This document shows, piece by piece, positions 18,761 through 27,035 of a stretch of 64,000 nt of DNA; within the stretch, counting starts at the first letter, position 1; each line of letters begins with the position of its first letter. The notes under the pieces are model-generated. The model had not been told where the DNA came from and ran no database searches. It saw only the letters and a list, made by a program, of their open reading frames with translations. The translations under genes and the position numbers were made by a program. Source of the DNA: Treponema sp. OMZ 790 (GTDB lineage Bacteria > Spirochaetota > Spirochaetia > Treponematales > Treponemataceae). Location of the stretch: positions 1 to 64,000 of the forward strand of contig NZ_CP051201.1 of the NCBI RefSeq assembly GCF_024181285.1. The letters run 5' to 3'.

Positions 18761-19702
18761 TTAAAAGAATTTTTTATGATCTTCTGCTGCCCTTACAAGG
18801 CCGTCTACCAGCCCCGGTTCCATACTGGAGTGTCCGCCGAATACTACTATGTTCAAATTAGATTTAGGTAATTTTTTATGTAGTTTATAAGCGGAAAATG
18901 GAGGGCAGTCCATATCGTATCTTCCTTGAACTATGGTAGAGGGAATATCCTTAATTTTATCGCAGTTGTTTAAGATGTAGTTATCGTCTTTAAAAAAGCA
19001 CTTGTGCAAAAAGTAATGACATTCTGCCTTGGCCATAGCTAAGGCTTCTTCATCGCTCATATTGTAGACACCGGGGAAAAGGCACACGAGGGCAGATTCC
19101 CAACGGCTCCACCTATGGGCGGCTTCAAGGGAAAGTTTTTTATCTTCTCCGAAGAGGCGTTTTGAATAAGCCCTTACCATAGAGCTTTTTTCTTCTTGCG
19201 GTATAAAATTTTGGTAGGCTTCAAAATCTTCAGGGAAGAATTTGGATGCTCCTCCTTCTTCATATATCCAATCTATTTCTTGTTGAGTTCCTAAAAAGAT
19301 TCCTCTTAAAATTAAGGAGACGACCTTATCGGGATGGGCTATTGCATAGATTAGGGCAAGGGTGCTTCCCCAGCTTCCGCCGAAGACCATCCATTTGTCT
19401 ATACCCAAGTGTCCGCGAAGTTTTTCTATATCTTCCACAAGATTTTCCGAGGTGTTTTCTTTCATCTCGCAAGGCGGTAAACTTTTTCCTGCTCCGCGCT
19501 GGTCAAACAAGACTATTCGGTAAAATTCTGGATCAAAGTACTGGCTTGCAACGGGAATACAGCCTCCTCCCGGTCCTCCGTGCAAAAAGACTACGGGTCT
19601 TCCCTTGGGGTTGCCGTATTGTGCATAATAGATACTGTGTATGTCCGAGACCTTTAAAAAGCCTTCATCAAAAAGCGGTGTTTTTTCGTATAAGATTTTC
19701 AT
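18761..19702 (-). CDS. pip: Prolyl aminopeptidase (proline iminopeptidase)
   Basis: This 313-residue enzyme of peptidase family S33 removes N-terminal proline from peptides. The family oxyanion motif HGGPGGG is at 41-47, and the nucleophile motif GGSWGS has Ser110. The catalytic Asp is in GRYDMDCP and the catalytic His in GGHSS near the C terminus. No signal peptide is present, so it acts in the cytoplasm or is cell-associated. A proline iminopeptidase of this kind has been characterised from T. denticola, where peptide use feeds an amino-acid-fermenting metabolism. It is in the same orientation as the hydrolase gene that follows. Confidence 0.94.
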   Translation of the reverse strand: MKILYEKTPLFDEGFLKVSDIHSIYYAQYGNPKGRPVVFLHGGPGGGCIPVASQYFDPEFYRIVLFDQRGAGKSLPPCEMKENTSENLVEDIEKLRGHLGIDKWMVFGGSWGSTLALIYAIAHPDKVVSLILRGIFLGTQQEIDWIYEEGGASKFFPEDFEAYQNFIPQEEKSSMVRAYSKRLFGEDKKLSLEAAHRWSRWESALVCLFPGVYNMSDEEALAMAKAECHYFLHKCFFKDDNYILNNCDKIKDIPSTIVQGRYDMDCPPFSAYKLHKKLPKSNLNIVVFGGHSSMEPGLVDGLVRAAEDHKKFF

Positions 19703-19772
19703 AGATTACCTCATTGCATTTATAATAGACCTTTTGCTGCATAAATTCAAGATGATGTTTGTTTATAGATTT

Positions 19773-20210
19773 TTATACTTGTATTTCCTGTTGAAATGGG
19801 TTTATGAGGGTAATACCTTGATATTTTTGTCCGGAATTTAAATCTTCGGATATAATTAATTTACAATTAGTTTTTTCTGCAGCAGCAATAATTAATGAAT
19901 CCCAAAAAGATAACTGTGATTCTATACTTATGTTTATAGCATTTTCTATTAATTGTAAATCACTTGCTATAATTTCCATATTCTTAAAATTATGAACTAT
20001 ATTTTTTATAAGATTTTTGTCTATGTTTAATTTTTTGGTTGCAGCAACATAGAATTCATTTATTACCTGCGTAGATATTACCGGCGTATTTTCATAAATT
20101 ACCTTTCGTAATATATTGCGTGCTTTATTCATTTTAACATTGTCTCGATTGTCAAGTGCGTAAACAAGTATATTTGTATCAATAAATATTTTATTCACAG
20201 TATAACTCAT
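19773..20210 (-). CDS. PIN-domain toxin (second VapC-like)
   Basis: This 145-residue PIN protein is a predicted ribonuclease toxin. The acidic residues are Asp11 (FIDTN), Glu52 (INEFY), Asp104 (FWDSLI) and Asp123 (SEDLN). It overlaps the upstream antitoxin gene by 20 bases. It differs clearly from the first PIN toxin at 14179, so these are two independent modules and not copies. Confidence 0.88.
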   Translation of the reverse strand: MSYTVNKIFIDTNILVYALDNRDNVKMNKARNILRKVIYENTPVISTQVINEFYVAATKKLNIDKNLIKNIVHNFKNMEIIASDLQLIENAINISIESQLSFWDSLIIAAAEKTNCKLIISEDLNSGQKYQGITLINPFQQEIQV

Positions 20211-20415
20211 CCCTTGTCCATTGTTTTTTTTCTGTAGAAATATAAACTTTATCCATTAAAGAAAATGTATCATCCAGCCATTCGTTTTTTTGATGGTGAA
20301 TTGTTTGCTCAAGTAATTTACGAATTAGGCTATTAAAAGAAATATTTTGATTTTTAGCATATTCTTGTCCGGCTGTGAATATATCTTCATCAAGACTTAA
20401 TGTTATATTTTTCAT
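20191..20415 (-). CDS. Ribbon-helix-helix-type antitoxin
   Basis: This 74-residue protein starts MKNITLSLDEDIF, the typical beta-strand and helix opening of a ribbon-helix-helix DNA-binding antitoxin. The ATG at 20415 is chosen because AGGAGGG lies 5 bases ahead; longer frames upstream have no such site. It overlaps the PIN toxin gene and should repress the pair. The C-terminal half, rich in Trp and acidic residues, is the likely toxin-binding part. Confidence 0.85.
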   Translation of the reverse strand: MKNITLSLDEDIFTAGQEYAKNQNISFNSLIRKLLEQTIHHQKNEWLDDTFSLMDKVYISTEKKQWTRDELYCE

Positions 20416-20559
20416 TTCAACCCTCCTGTGATTAATTATATATGATTTTTCTGAAAAAAACAAGATTTTCTCCTGATTTATCGTTATCATGAGGCTGTGC
20501 TAATTAATTTTTTTTCTCTGCCTTGAATAATTTTTGCTTTTATATTACACTGACCGGCA

Positions 20560-21189
20560 ATGCCGAAAAAAACTTTTTTAAATTTACCTCAAGAAAAGCA
20601 GCGAAGAATCCTCGAAACATGTAAAAAGGAATTTGAAGAAAAGCCTCTTTTTCAGGCAAGTGTTTCGGATATCGTAAATACTCTGGGGATAGCCCGGGGG
20701 AGTTTTTATCAGTATTTTGAAAATTTGGAAGAATGTTTTTTTACGATTTTGAGCTCAGAAAACATGGATGTCCATGCTCTTTTTCAAGGTGCCTTGAGAG
20801 AAAACGATAACGATTTTTTTAATGCCCTTCTAAGATACGGCGAGATTCTTTCAAAGGAGCTTTATAAACCGTCAAAGCGGAATTTATACAGAAACCGCTT
20901 TCTTTATTGGACTCCCGACTTGGATAAGGCTTGGCTTGAATACAGGAAGAAAAACCTCCAAACTGAAAAGGTTGCCGAGATGGAAAAGATATATTTTTCA
21001 AACCTAAAAAAAAGTTCTCTTTCCCTTTCGACCCATGAAGATATAAAGGAACTTATCGAATACACCAAGGCCATTATTCATAACCTTATATCCCGCTCCT
21101 TTATCGAAAATTGGGAACCGGAAGAATTTGTTGAGCACTTTCGAAAACAAATAATGTGGATGAAAAACGGGCTTAAGGGCGGGGAGTGA
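20560..21189 (+). CDS. TetR-family transcriptional regulator
   Basis: This 209-residue protein has an N-terminal TetR helix-turn-helix (about residues 12-58), including the recognition-helix region IARGSFYQYFEN. The C-terminal ligand domain is helical and does not match a class I know. There is no close partner gene in the same direction: the next gene, a lipoprotein, is convergent with stops 5 bases apart. The target is therefore unclear. A likely start is the ATG at 20560, although its ribosome site is weak. Confidence 0.88.
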   Translation: MPKKTFLNLPQEKQRRILETCKKEFEEKPLFQASVSDIVNTLGIARGSFYQYFENLEECFFTILSSENMDVHALFQGALRENDNDFFNALLRYGEILSKELYKPSKRNLYRNRFLYWTPDLDKAWLEYRKKNLQTEKVAEMEKIYFSNLKKSSLSLSTHEDIKELIEYTKAIIHNLISRSFIENWEPEEFVEHFRKQIMWMKNGLKGGE

Positions 21190-21193
21190 TTTT

Positions 21194-22006
21194 TTATTCC
21201 TTATACAGCTCCAACTCCACAAGTTCATCATTTTCCATGATAAACGGTTTTGCCGTAGTTTCGTCATGGTAGTGCTTATATTTTAAAAACAAATAATTAT
21301 AGCAATCTTCTTTTTGGGCAAATTTTACTGCTTGATAAGGTTCTGAAAAAGAAAGTTTTTCTATAAATAAAAGTGCTCCCTTGTTTTCGAGCAATACACC
21401 GGCATGTCCTATAAAAAGATAGTCGCCGTCCAAGTTATCATGGAGGACAACCGAAAGCATTTTTGCATTTTTATCGAAGCTTATGTTTTTAAAATGTTCT
21501 TTCATCTTTTGGGCATGAGTACTGATATCCTTAGTGTTTTCGGTTTTTACCCTCGAAAATAATTGTTTAAACCTTTCGGTGTCATCGTCATTAAATATGT
21601 GTCCTAAAGCTATAGCGTCCTTATCCAAAAATAAAAGAGAATCGTCGATTGAAGATTTTTTAATTTCGATATTATCCTTTAAGAGCATAAAGGTATTGAT
21701 TCGGCAATTTGTTCCTATAAAATCACCTTTTTTGGATGACCACAACTCTTCGATTTTTTGCTCATCATACTCAGGCTGCTTTTCTTCAAAACCCTTTGTC
21801 AAGCCGGTTCTTTCTATCGTTTCATTGTAATCGATAACTCCTTTGATAAAAGTTTCTGCATTTTTACTGTCCAGATTTGCATTTAAAGCAGTTTTTACTT
21901 CTTCTAAACTTTCATCGCCGCTCATGTTTGAAAATAAAGGTTTATTTTTCTGACATGATACAAATACAATAAAAATGGCCAAAATCAATGCTAATATTTT
22001 TTTCAT
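21194..22006 (-). CDS. DUF4300-like lipoprotein
   Basis: This 270-residue protein has a lipoprotein signal peptide with Cys18 (FVSC). The central region, with YDEQKIEELW, GTNCRINTF and a following Leu-rich segment, resembles DUF4300 lipoproteins found in some Firmicutes and spirochaetes. The match is from memory. The function of that family is unknown. GGGAGG precedes the ATG. The divergent neighbour is the DUF5058 operon, with 260 bases between. Confidence 0.7.
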   Translation of the reverse strand: MKKILALILAIFIVFVSCQKNKPLFSNMSGDESLEEVKTALNANLDSKNAETFIKGVIDYNETIERTGLTKGFEEKQPEYDEQKIEELWSSKKGDFIGTNCRINTFMLLKDNIEIKKSSIDDSLLFLDKDAIALGHIFNDDDTERFKQLFSRVKTENTKDISTHAQKMKEHFKNISFDKNAKMLSVVLHDNLDGDYLFIGHAGVLLENKGALLFIEKLSFSEPYQAVKFAQKEDCYNYLFLKYKHYHDETTAKPFIMENDELVELELYKE

Positions 22007-22107
22007 TATTGCCTCCCAGTTTAGTAAAACCTAATTATACTATGTAAGTATATAATATTTTTATTTTTTAGTATATTGCCTTAATATTTTTTTAATAAAT
22101 TTCAAAA

Positions 22108-22200
22108 ATCTCCATAAACCGGAGAAGGAGCCTCTACCCACGGTATAAAAACTGTTGTCCAAAATTATTTTGTTTTTTTTGCAGTTATAGGTTGGACAAA
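22108..22200 (+). promoter_or_regulatory. Possible structured leader of the DUF5058 operon
   Basis: The 260-base gap 22007-22266 holds several paired segments. TCTCC (22109-22113) and GGAGA (22121-22125) form a hairpin with a 7-base loop. ACGG (22140-22143) pairs with CTGT (22152-22155). TTGTCCAA (22155-22162) and TTGGACAA (22192-22199) form an 8-bp inverted repeat around a T-rich stretch. The last two compete for one base. It may be a cis-regulatory RNA or an operator; it matches no class I can name with confidence. Confidence 0.35.
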
Positions 22201-22266
22201 TACAAATTTCCATGATAGACTATTTGTTATAGAGTATCTCACGAAAGTAAATTTAGGAGGAAATCT

Positions 22267-23001
22267 ATGGACAATTATTTGAACATTGCGAACTCTTGGG
22301 TTTTATGGCTTGCAGGTTTTCCGTTATTGATTACGGTATTGTTCCAGGCTATAATTTTTAGCAAAAAAGCAAAAGACGCTGCTAAAATTGTCGGCTTAAG
22401 TGATGCCGATGTACGGAAATCTTTCCGTATCGGTATGACCTCTTCTATCGGCCCGGTTTTGGGCGTTTTTATTGTAATGCTGGGCTTAATGTCGGTAATA
22501 GGCGGCCCCCTTGCATGGATGCGTCTTTCTATTATAGGGGCAGCTTCAACGGAACTTGCAGCGGCACAAATGGCGGCTCAAGCCCAAGGTATTGATTTAT
22601 CAAGTCCCGATTACGGCTTAATAAATTTTGCAAATGCTACATGGGTTATGGCTTTAAATGGAAGTGCGTGGCTTTTTGTAACGGGCTTATTCTCCGATAA
22701 AATGAATATCCTGTCAAACAAAATATCACGGGGTGATCCTGCCAAATTAGCTATTTTAATGGTTACTGCAATGAGCGGAGCTTTCGGCTTTTTATTCAGT
22801 AACGAAATAACAAAGTCGCTTCGATCCTTAAAAGGAAAAAATTATCCGGCTATTGCAGCTGCCGTATCCGCAGCTCTTCTCATGGTTGTATTTGAAAAAC
22901 TCGGAAACAAATATCCTAAATTAAAAGAATACAGCTTGGGAATCGTTATGCTCCTTGCAATGGTAATTGCAATGATATTTAAAGACGTAATTTTAAAATA
23001 A
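22267..23001 (+). CDS. DUF5058-family integral membrane protein
   Basis: This 244-residue protein has about five to six hydrophobic segments. Its N-terminal half (SWVLWLAGFP, then SSIGPVLGVF and a segment rich in small residues) matches the uncharacterised DUF5058 membrane family, which I recall as frequently next to amidohydrolases. TAGGAGG lies 5 bases before the ATG. It is followed after 11 bases by a second membrane protein and then by an M20 amidohydrolase. The trio is probably a transport and hydrolysis unit for an N-acylated amino acid or peptide; that role is inferred from context only. Confidence 0.75.
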   Translation: MDNYLNIANSWVLWLAGFPLLITVLFQAIIFSKKAKDAAKIVGLSDADVRKSFRIGMTSSIGPVLGVFIVMLGLMSVIGGPLAWMRLSIIGAASTELAAAQMAAQAQGIDLSSPDYGLINFANATWVMALNGSAWLFVTGLFSDKMNILSNKISRGDPAKLAILMVTAMSGAFGFLFSNEITKSLRSLKGKNYPAIAAAVSAALLMVVFEKLGNKYPKLKEYSLGIVMLLAMVIAMIFKDVILK

Positions 23002-23012
23002 GGAGAAGATAA

Positions 23013-23684
23013 ATGAGTGACGAATTATATGAAAAAACTTTTACAAGGCCTATAATAAGATATGGAAGATTTACAAATCTGTTATCCTTGGCTCTTTGCT
23101 TTATACCTTCTATTCTTGTTTGGAGTGTTTATGGGGTAAAACCGTCAACACACGATATATTGACCGGCTGGGGTTTAGTAGCTTCAGTATATGCAATTTA
23201 TGCTATTGTTGAACCTATAAGCTATTTCCCCATACTCGGCTTACCCGGAACATACATGGCTTTTCTTTCAGGCAACATCGGAAACGTCCGTTTACCGACT
23301 TCCGCAGTTACACAAGAAGCTGTCGGTGTCGAACCCGGAACAAAAAAAGCCGAAATAGTTTCTACCCTCGGCATTGCAGGCTCGATAGTTACCAACCTTA
23401 TAATCGTAACTATTGCCGCGGTGGGAGGCTCTGCATTAATGAGCATCTTCCCCAAAAAAGTATTGGAAGCCTTTGCTTATGTTTCACCTGCAATCTTCGG
23501 AGCCATATTCGGAATGTTTGCCGTTAAAAATATTAAATACGGAATCTTTGCTTTTGTTTTGGCTATGGCCTTATTAAACATTGTAAAAATACCTGTATAT
23601 GTAATGATACCGGCCTGTGTATTCGGAACAGTCGCTTTCGGTTTTTTAACTTATAAAAAACCTAAGACTGAAGAACAAGTTTGA
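23013..23684 (+). CDS. Integral membrane protein, partner of DUF5058 protein
   Basis: This 223-residue protein has about six membrane segments and no soluble domain. I do not recognise the family. AGGAG is 8 bases before the ATG. Its stop lies 20 bases before the start of the M20 enzyme, so the three genes form one operon. With the DUF5058 protein it may build a two-subunit permease whose substrate is the product or precursor of the amidohydrolase reaction. Confidence 0.65.
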   Translation: MSDELYEKTFTRPIIRYGRFTNLLSLALCFIPSILVWSVYGVKPSTHDILTGWGLVASVYAIYAIVEPISYFPILGLPGTYMAFLSGNIGNVRLPTSAVTQEAVGVEPGTKKAEIVSTLGIAGSIVTNLIIVTIAAVGGSALMSIFPKKVLEAFAYVSPAIFGAIFGMFAVKNIKYGIFAFVLAMALLNIVKIPVYVMIPACVFGTVAFGFLTYKKPKTEEQV

Positions 23685-23704
23685 TTTTAATTAAGGAGGA
23701 AAAA

Positions 23705-24877
23705 GTGGATATATTAAAAAAGGTAAAAGAAATAGAAAAAGATATAATTTCATGGCGCCGCCATTTACATCAAAATCCTGAAGTCGGTTTCGAGCTTTCA
23801 AATACAATAGATTTTGTATGCAAAAAACTGGATGAGTTTGGAATTGAGTATGACAGAAATGCGGCAAGGAGTGCCGTTATAGGTTATATTCACGGTGCGG
23901 AAAAAGGAGATGTCATCGCTTTGCGTGCAGATATGGATGCCCTTCCTGTTTGCGAAGCTACGGGGCTTGAGTTTTCTTCTAAAAATTCTTTTATGCATGC
24001 CTGCGGTCATGATGCTCATACTTCAATATTGCTCGGAACCGCGAAAGTATTAAGTGAAGCACGGAATGAATTTAAAGGAACCGTTAAGCTTATCTTCCAG
24101 CCTGCAGAAGAATTGGGAACAGGTTCGGTAGACATCTGCGAAAAGGGAATTCTTGATGATGTAAAAGAAATTCTAGGTCTTCATGTCGGCTGCATAAGCG
24201 ATGAGGTAAAACCGGGCGAATTTCTTTTTGCAAAAGGACCGATGATGGCATGTATGGATAAATTTTCGATTAAGGTTAAGGGAATAGGTGCTCACGGAGC
24301 TTATCCGTCGCTCTCGGTAGACCCTGTTGTAATAGGCTCTCACATAGTCGTTGCAATACAGGAAATATTGGGGCGAGAGATACATCCCACGGAACCGGCT
24401 GTAATAACGGTTGGACAATTCCATTCAGGTTCGGCGTTCAACATAATTCCGCCTGAAGCCTATCTTGAAGGTACTGTACGGGCAGTAACAAATGAAACAA
24501 GGGAATTGATAGCGAAACGGATTGAAGAAGTCGCTTCCGGTATTGCAAAAACTTTTAGGGGTTCAATAGAATATCAATTCTTTAGACAGCCGCCTCCTCT
24601 TATAAACGATTCTAAGGTTACCGATAAGGCTATGGAAGCCGCCAAAGAACTTTTTCCGAATGACGTTAAGCTTATGCAGCGTCCCGTTATGGGCGGAGAA
24701 GATTTTGCTTGGTACTTGGAAAAAGTTCCGGGTTCATTTATCTTCTTGGCAACGCCTTCACCTATTGAAGGAAAAGTTTGGCCTCACCACAATCCCAAAT
24801 TCGCCCTAGATGAATCGCAGTTTTATCGAGGAACAGCTCTCTTTGTAGCTTATGTACTGAAGGAACTGGGTAAATAA
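23705..24877 (+). CDS. M20-family N-acyl amino acid amidohydrolase
   Basis: This 390-residue zinc hydrolase of the M20/IAL subfamily cleaves the acyl or amide group of N-acyl or N-carbamoyl amino acids, or related substrates. Signatures are WRRHLHQNPE near the N terminus, the metal-binding MHACGHDAHT, the catalytic-glutamate motif QPAEELG, and GGEDFAWY near the C terminus. The start is the GTG at 23705, because AAGGAGG precedes it by 5 bases; an upstream in-frame TTG overlaps the previous stop and lacks a ribosome site. There is no signal peptide, so it works in the cytoplasm on imported substrate. It is the last gene of the operon and is followed by a terminator. Confidence 0.9.
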   Translation: MDILKKVKEIEKDIISWRRHLHQNPEVGFELSNTIDFVCKKLDEFGIEYDRNAARSAVIGYIHGAEKGDVIALRADMDALPVCEATGLEFSSKNSFMHACGHDAHTSILLGTAKVLSEARNEFKGTVKLIFQPAEELGTGSVDICEKGILDDVKEILGLHVGCISDEVKPGEFLFAKGPMMACMDKFSIKVKGIGAHGAYPSLSVDPVVIGSHIVVAIQEILGREIHPTEPAVITVGQFHSGSAFNIIPPEAYLEGTVRAVTNETRELIAKRIEEVASGIAKTFRGSIEYQFFRQPPPLINDSKVTDKAMEAAKELFPNDVKLMQRPVMGGEDFAWYLEKVPGSFIFLATPSPIEGKVWPHHNPKFALDESQFYRGTALFVAYVLKELGK

Positions 24878-24924
24878 TTTTTTGCTTATTTGCTGTTCAT
24901 AAACTTAGCAAAAACTAAAATCCT

Positions 24925-24966
24925 AAAGCCGTTTTAAACTTAAATATTTAAGACGGCTTTTTTTAT
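24925..24966 (+). terminator. Intrinsic terminator after the M20 gene
   Basis: AAAGCCGTTTTAAA (24925-24938) pairs with TTTAAGACGGCTTT (24947-24960), including one G-U pair, and is followed by a T run. Confidence 0.88.
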
Positions 24967-25005
24967 TTTAATTAAAATGTTATAATTATTTTTATCAGGC
25001 AGCAC

Positions 25006-25704
25006 ATGAAACAGCTTATAAAAATTTTAATTGTAGAAGACGACTCAACAATAGCTTTAGGTTTAAAAAAGAATTTGGAGCAATGGAGCTTTGATGTGCG
25101 TTGTGCAAAAAATTTCAATAATATTTTGGAAGAGTTTGAAGACTATGCTCCCTCCCTCGTCATAATGGATATAGGGCTTCCCGCCTTTAACGGTTATCAC
25201 TGGTGTTCCGAAATCAGAAACAAGTCGCAGGTTCCCATTATCTTTTTATCTTCCCGCAACGATAAAATGGACATTGTGATGGCTATGCAAATGGGCGGCG
25301 ATGATTATATCGAAAAGCCTTTTGACATAGATGTAACCGTTGCAAAGATTCAAGCCGTTATCAGGCGGACATATCAATTTACCGCTTCGATGAATGAAGT
25401 AAACTTTGCAGGAACCGTTTTAAATTTGAGCACCCTCACTCTTGCATACAACAACAAAACCGTTTTATTGACTGCAAACGAAATTAAAATTTTAAAATGC
25501 CTTTACTTGGCGCAAGGCGAATTTGTTTCACGCGAAAAAATCATGGATGTACTTTGGCAAAACAATCAATTTGTGGACGATAATACCCTCTCGGTAAATA
25601 TTACCCGCTTGCGCAAAAAACTGGAGAGTGCGGGACTTTTTAATTTTATCGAAAACAAAAAAGGTTTGGGGTATAAACTAAATGAAAATCACGGAAGCCG
25701 GTAA
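25006..25704 (+). CDS. Bce-type response regulator (OmpR family)
   Basis: This 232-residue protein has a receiver domain with phospho-acceptor Asp55 (IMDIGLP) and conserved Lys in the EKPFD motif. A winged-helix OmpR/PhoB domain occupies the C-terminal 100 residues. It overlaps the kinase gene by 23 bases. The neighbourhood (intramembrane-sensing kinase, then BceAB-type ABC transporter) marks it as a Bce-type regulator. It should activate the transporter genes through the TTACA-N4-TGTAA site at 26791. TATAAT at 24981 is a possible -10 box. Confidence 0.92.
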   Translation: MKQLIKILIVEDDSTIALGLKKNLEQWSFDVRCAKNFNNILEEFEDYAPSLVIMDIGLPAFNGYHWCSEIRNKSQVPIIFLSSRNDKMDIVMAMQMGGDDYIEKPFDIDVTVAKIQAVIRRTYQFTASMNEVNFAGTVLNLSTLTLAYNNKTVLLTANEIKILKCLYLAQGEFVSREKIMDVLWQNNQFVDDNTLSVNITRLRKKLESAGLFNFIENKKGLGYKLNENHGSR

Positions 25705-26755
25705 GCTAAAAATAAACATAATTATAAAAAGTTTTTTTAAAGACAATTTCCTCTTTATATTTACCCCCTCTCTTTTAATCCTTGTGCAAGTGTTCATCCT
25801 ATATTTAAGCAATGCCGAAAAAGGGCTCGCATCTTATATAAGCTCATTAAGTATTTCTATTTTAATTATTTTTATAATATTAAAATTTATTTTTTATTAC
25901 CGTAAAAATACGGATTATTTTGATCTTTTGGAAAACTGCGAAATAAACTCGGGAGAAATATCTTTAAATGATGACAGGCTCGATTCAATGCATGGTTTAT
26001 CCTTATCTCAAATCATTGCACTAATCAAAATAAAAAAAATACTTTTAGAAAAAGAAGATTCGATTTACGAAAACCGGAAAATGCTCATCGATCAAAACGA
26101 TTATTTTTCCCTTTGGATTCATCAAATAAAAACGCCTATTACTTCTATAAATATTTTATTGCAAAATATGAACTCTTCGAAAGATGAAATCTTTGAAATA
26201 AAAAAAGCTCTTTTAAACATAGACAATTATACTCAGATGGCACTGCATTATTTAAAACTTCAAAGGCCTGACAGAGATTTGGATTTTTCCGATTTTAATT
26301 TAAATGATATTTTACAAAACATCTTCCGCAAATACAGAAGCATTTTTATTTATAAAAATATAGAGCTTAATTACAAAGCGTGCAATCTGAATATTATAAG
26401 CGATCCTGTTCTTTTTGAACTTATGGTTGAGCAAATAGTTTCCAACAGCTTAAAGTACTGCGGAATAGAAGGCAAAAAAGGAATTTTAAGCATCTATATT
26501 GAAAATCAAAATCCTTCGGTTCTTGTAATCGAAGACAACGGAATCGGAATAAGTCCTTCCGACCTCCCTAAAATTTTCGATAAGGGCTATTCGGGTTTAA
26601 ACGGGCGTTTATCGGAAAAGGCTACAGGTATCGGGCTTTACCTTGCGCGGGAAATAGCCGGAAGACTAAACTGTGAGCTTAGTATAGATTCTGTTCAAGG
26701 TGAATGGACTAAGGCAAAAATTAAACTTGGAGGAGAAGTTTTAGAGCATCTCTAA
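25682..26755 (+). CDS. Bce-type intramembrane-sensing histidine kinase
   Basis: This 357-residue kinase has two N-terminal membrane helices (about residues 18-42 and 52-76) with almost no extracytoplasmic loop. Kinases like this do not sense the drug alone but read the state of the partner ABC transporter. The phospho-accepting His147 is in WIHQIKTPI. The ATPase part has DNGIGIS and GIGLYLA. The stop codon lies inside a 32-bp repeat at 26751. Confidence 0.92.
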   Translation: MKITEAGKLKINIIIKSFFKDNFLFIFTPSLLILVQVFILYLSNAEKGLASYISSLSISILIIFIILKFIFYYRKNTDYFDLLENCEINSGEISLNDDRLDSMHGLSLSQIIALIKIKKILLEKEDSIYENRKMLIDQNDYFSLWIHQIKTPITSINILLQNMNSSKDEIFEIKKALLNIDNYTQMALHYLKLQRPDRDLDFSDFNLNDILQNIFRKYRSIFIYKNIELNYKACNLNIISDPVLFELMVEQIVSNSLKYCGIEGKKGILSIYIENQNPSVLVIEDNGIGISPSDLPKIFDKGYSGLNGRLSEKATGIGLYLAREIAGRLNCELSIDSVQGEWTKAKIKLGGEVLEHL

Positions 26756-26782
26756 AAATCCAACAAGATTTTTAAATATGCC
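26751..26782 (-). repeat. 32-bp dispersed hairpin repeat, copy 1
   Basis: The reverse complement of this segment matches 29915-29946 at 30 of 32 positions. The unit is itself a hairpin (TAAAAA and TTTTTAG arms around TTGTT). The copy starts inside the kinase stop codon. The two copies are inverted to each other and bracket the ABC transporter genes. Confidence 0.8.
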
Positions 26783-26789
26783 TTTCATC

Positions 26790-26863
26790 CTTACAAAAAT
26801 GTAAGTCAAAAAAACAAAATGTAAGACTCCGTCAATGCAGCCATTTTCTTTTTTTTATATAAT
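26790..26863 (+). promoter_or_regulatory. Bce-type operator and promoter of the ABC genes
   Basis: CTTACA-AAAA-TGTAAG (26790-26805) fits the inverted repeat TNACA-N4-TGTAA known for Bce-like response regulators. A second half-site AAAATGTAAG ends at 26825, about two helical turns away. TATAAT at 26858-26863 is a good -10 box, and no good -35 is present at the right distance, as expected for an activated promoter. Transcription should start near 26870, so the repeat element at 26881-27022 would form most of the leader. Confidence 0.7.
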
Positions 26864-26880
26864 ACTCATACTTAAATTTG

Positions 26881-27022
26881 TTTGGAGGTTTATTTTAAGC
26901 GGTAGAGATACTACCGCTTAAAAACACGCGCTTTATTGTATGCCGTTTTTCGTTTTACTGCGAAACGGCAGCAATTCATCAATCCTCAATTGTTGATACA
27001 ATCTGCGGTTGATAAATTTATA
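26881..27022 (+). repeat. Multi-hairpin repeat element, copy A (142 bp)
   Basis: This copy matches 33561-33724 over its whole length apart from a 21- to 22-base insertion in copy B and scattered substitutions. It forms: a 13-bp stem TTTTAAGCGGTAG/CTACCGCTTAAAA; a stem TGCCGTTT/AAACGGCA; and a nested stem ATCAA/TTGAT with ATTG/CAAT inside. It lies between the Bce-type promoter and the ribosome site of the ABC ATPase gene. Confidence 0.85.
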
Positions 27023-27035
27023 TGGAGGTGTTTTT

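Noticed and set aside
22109..22160. Purine riboswitch
   Set aside because: A CTCTACC-like junction is there, but the two loops do not have the conserved kissing sequences and no closing P1 stem was found.
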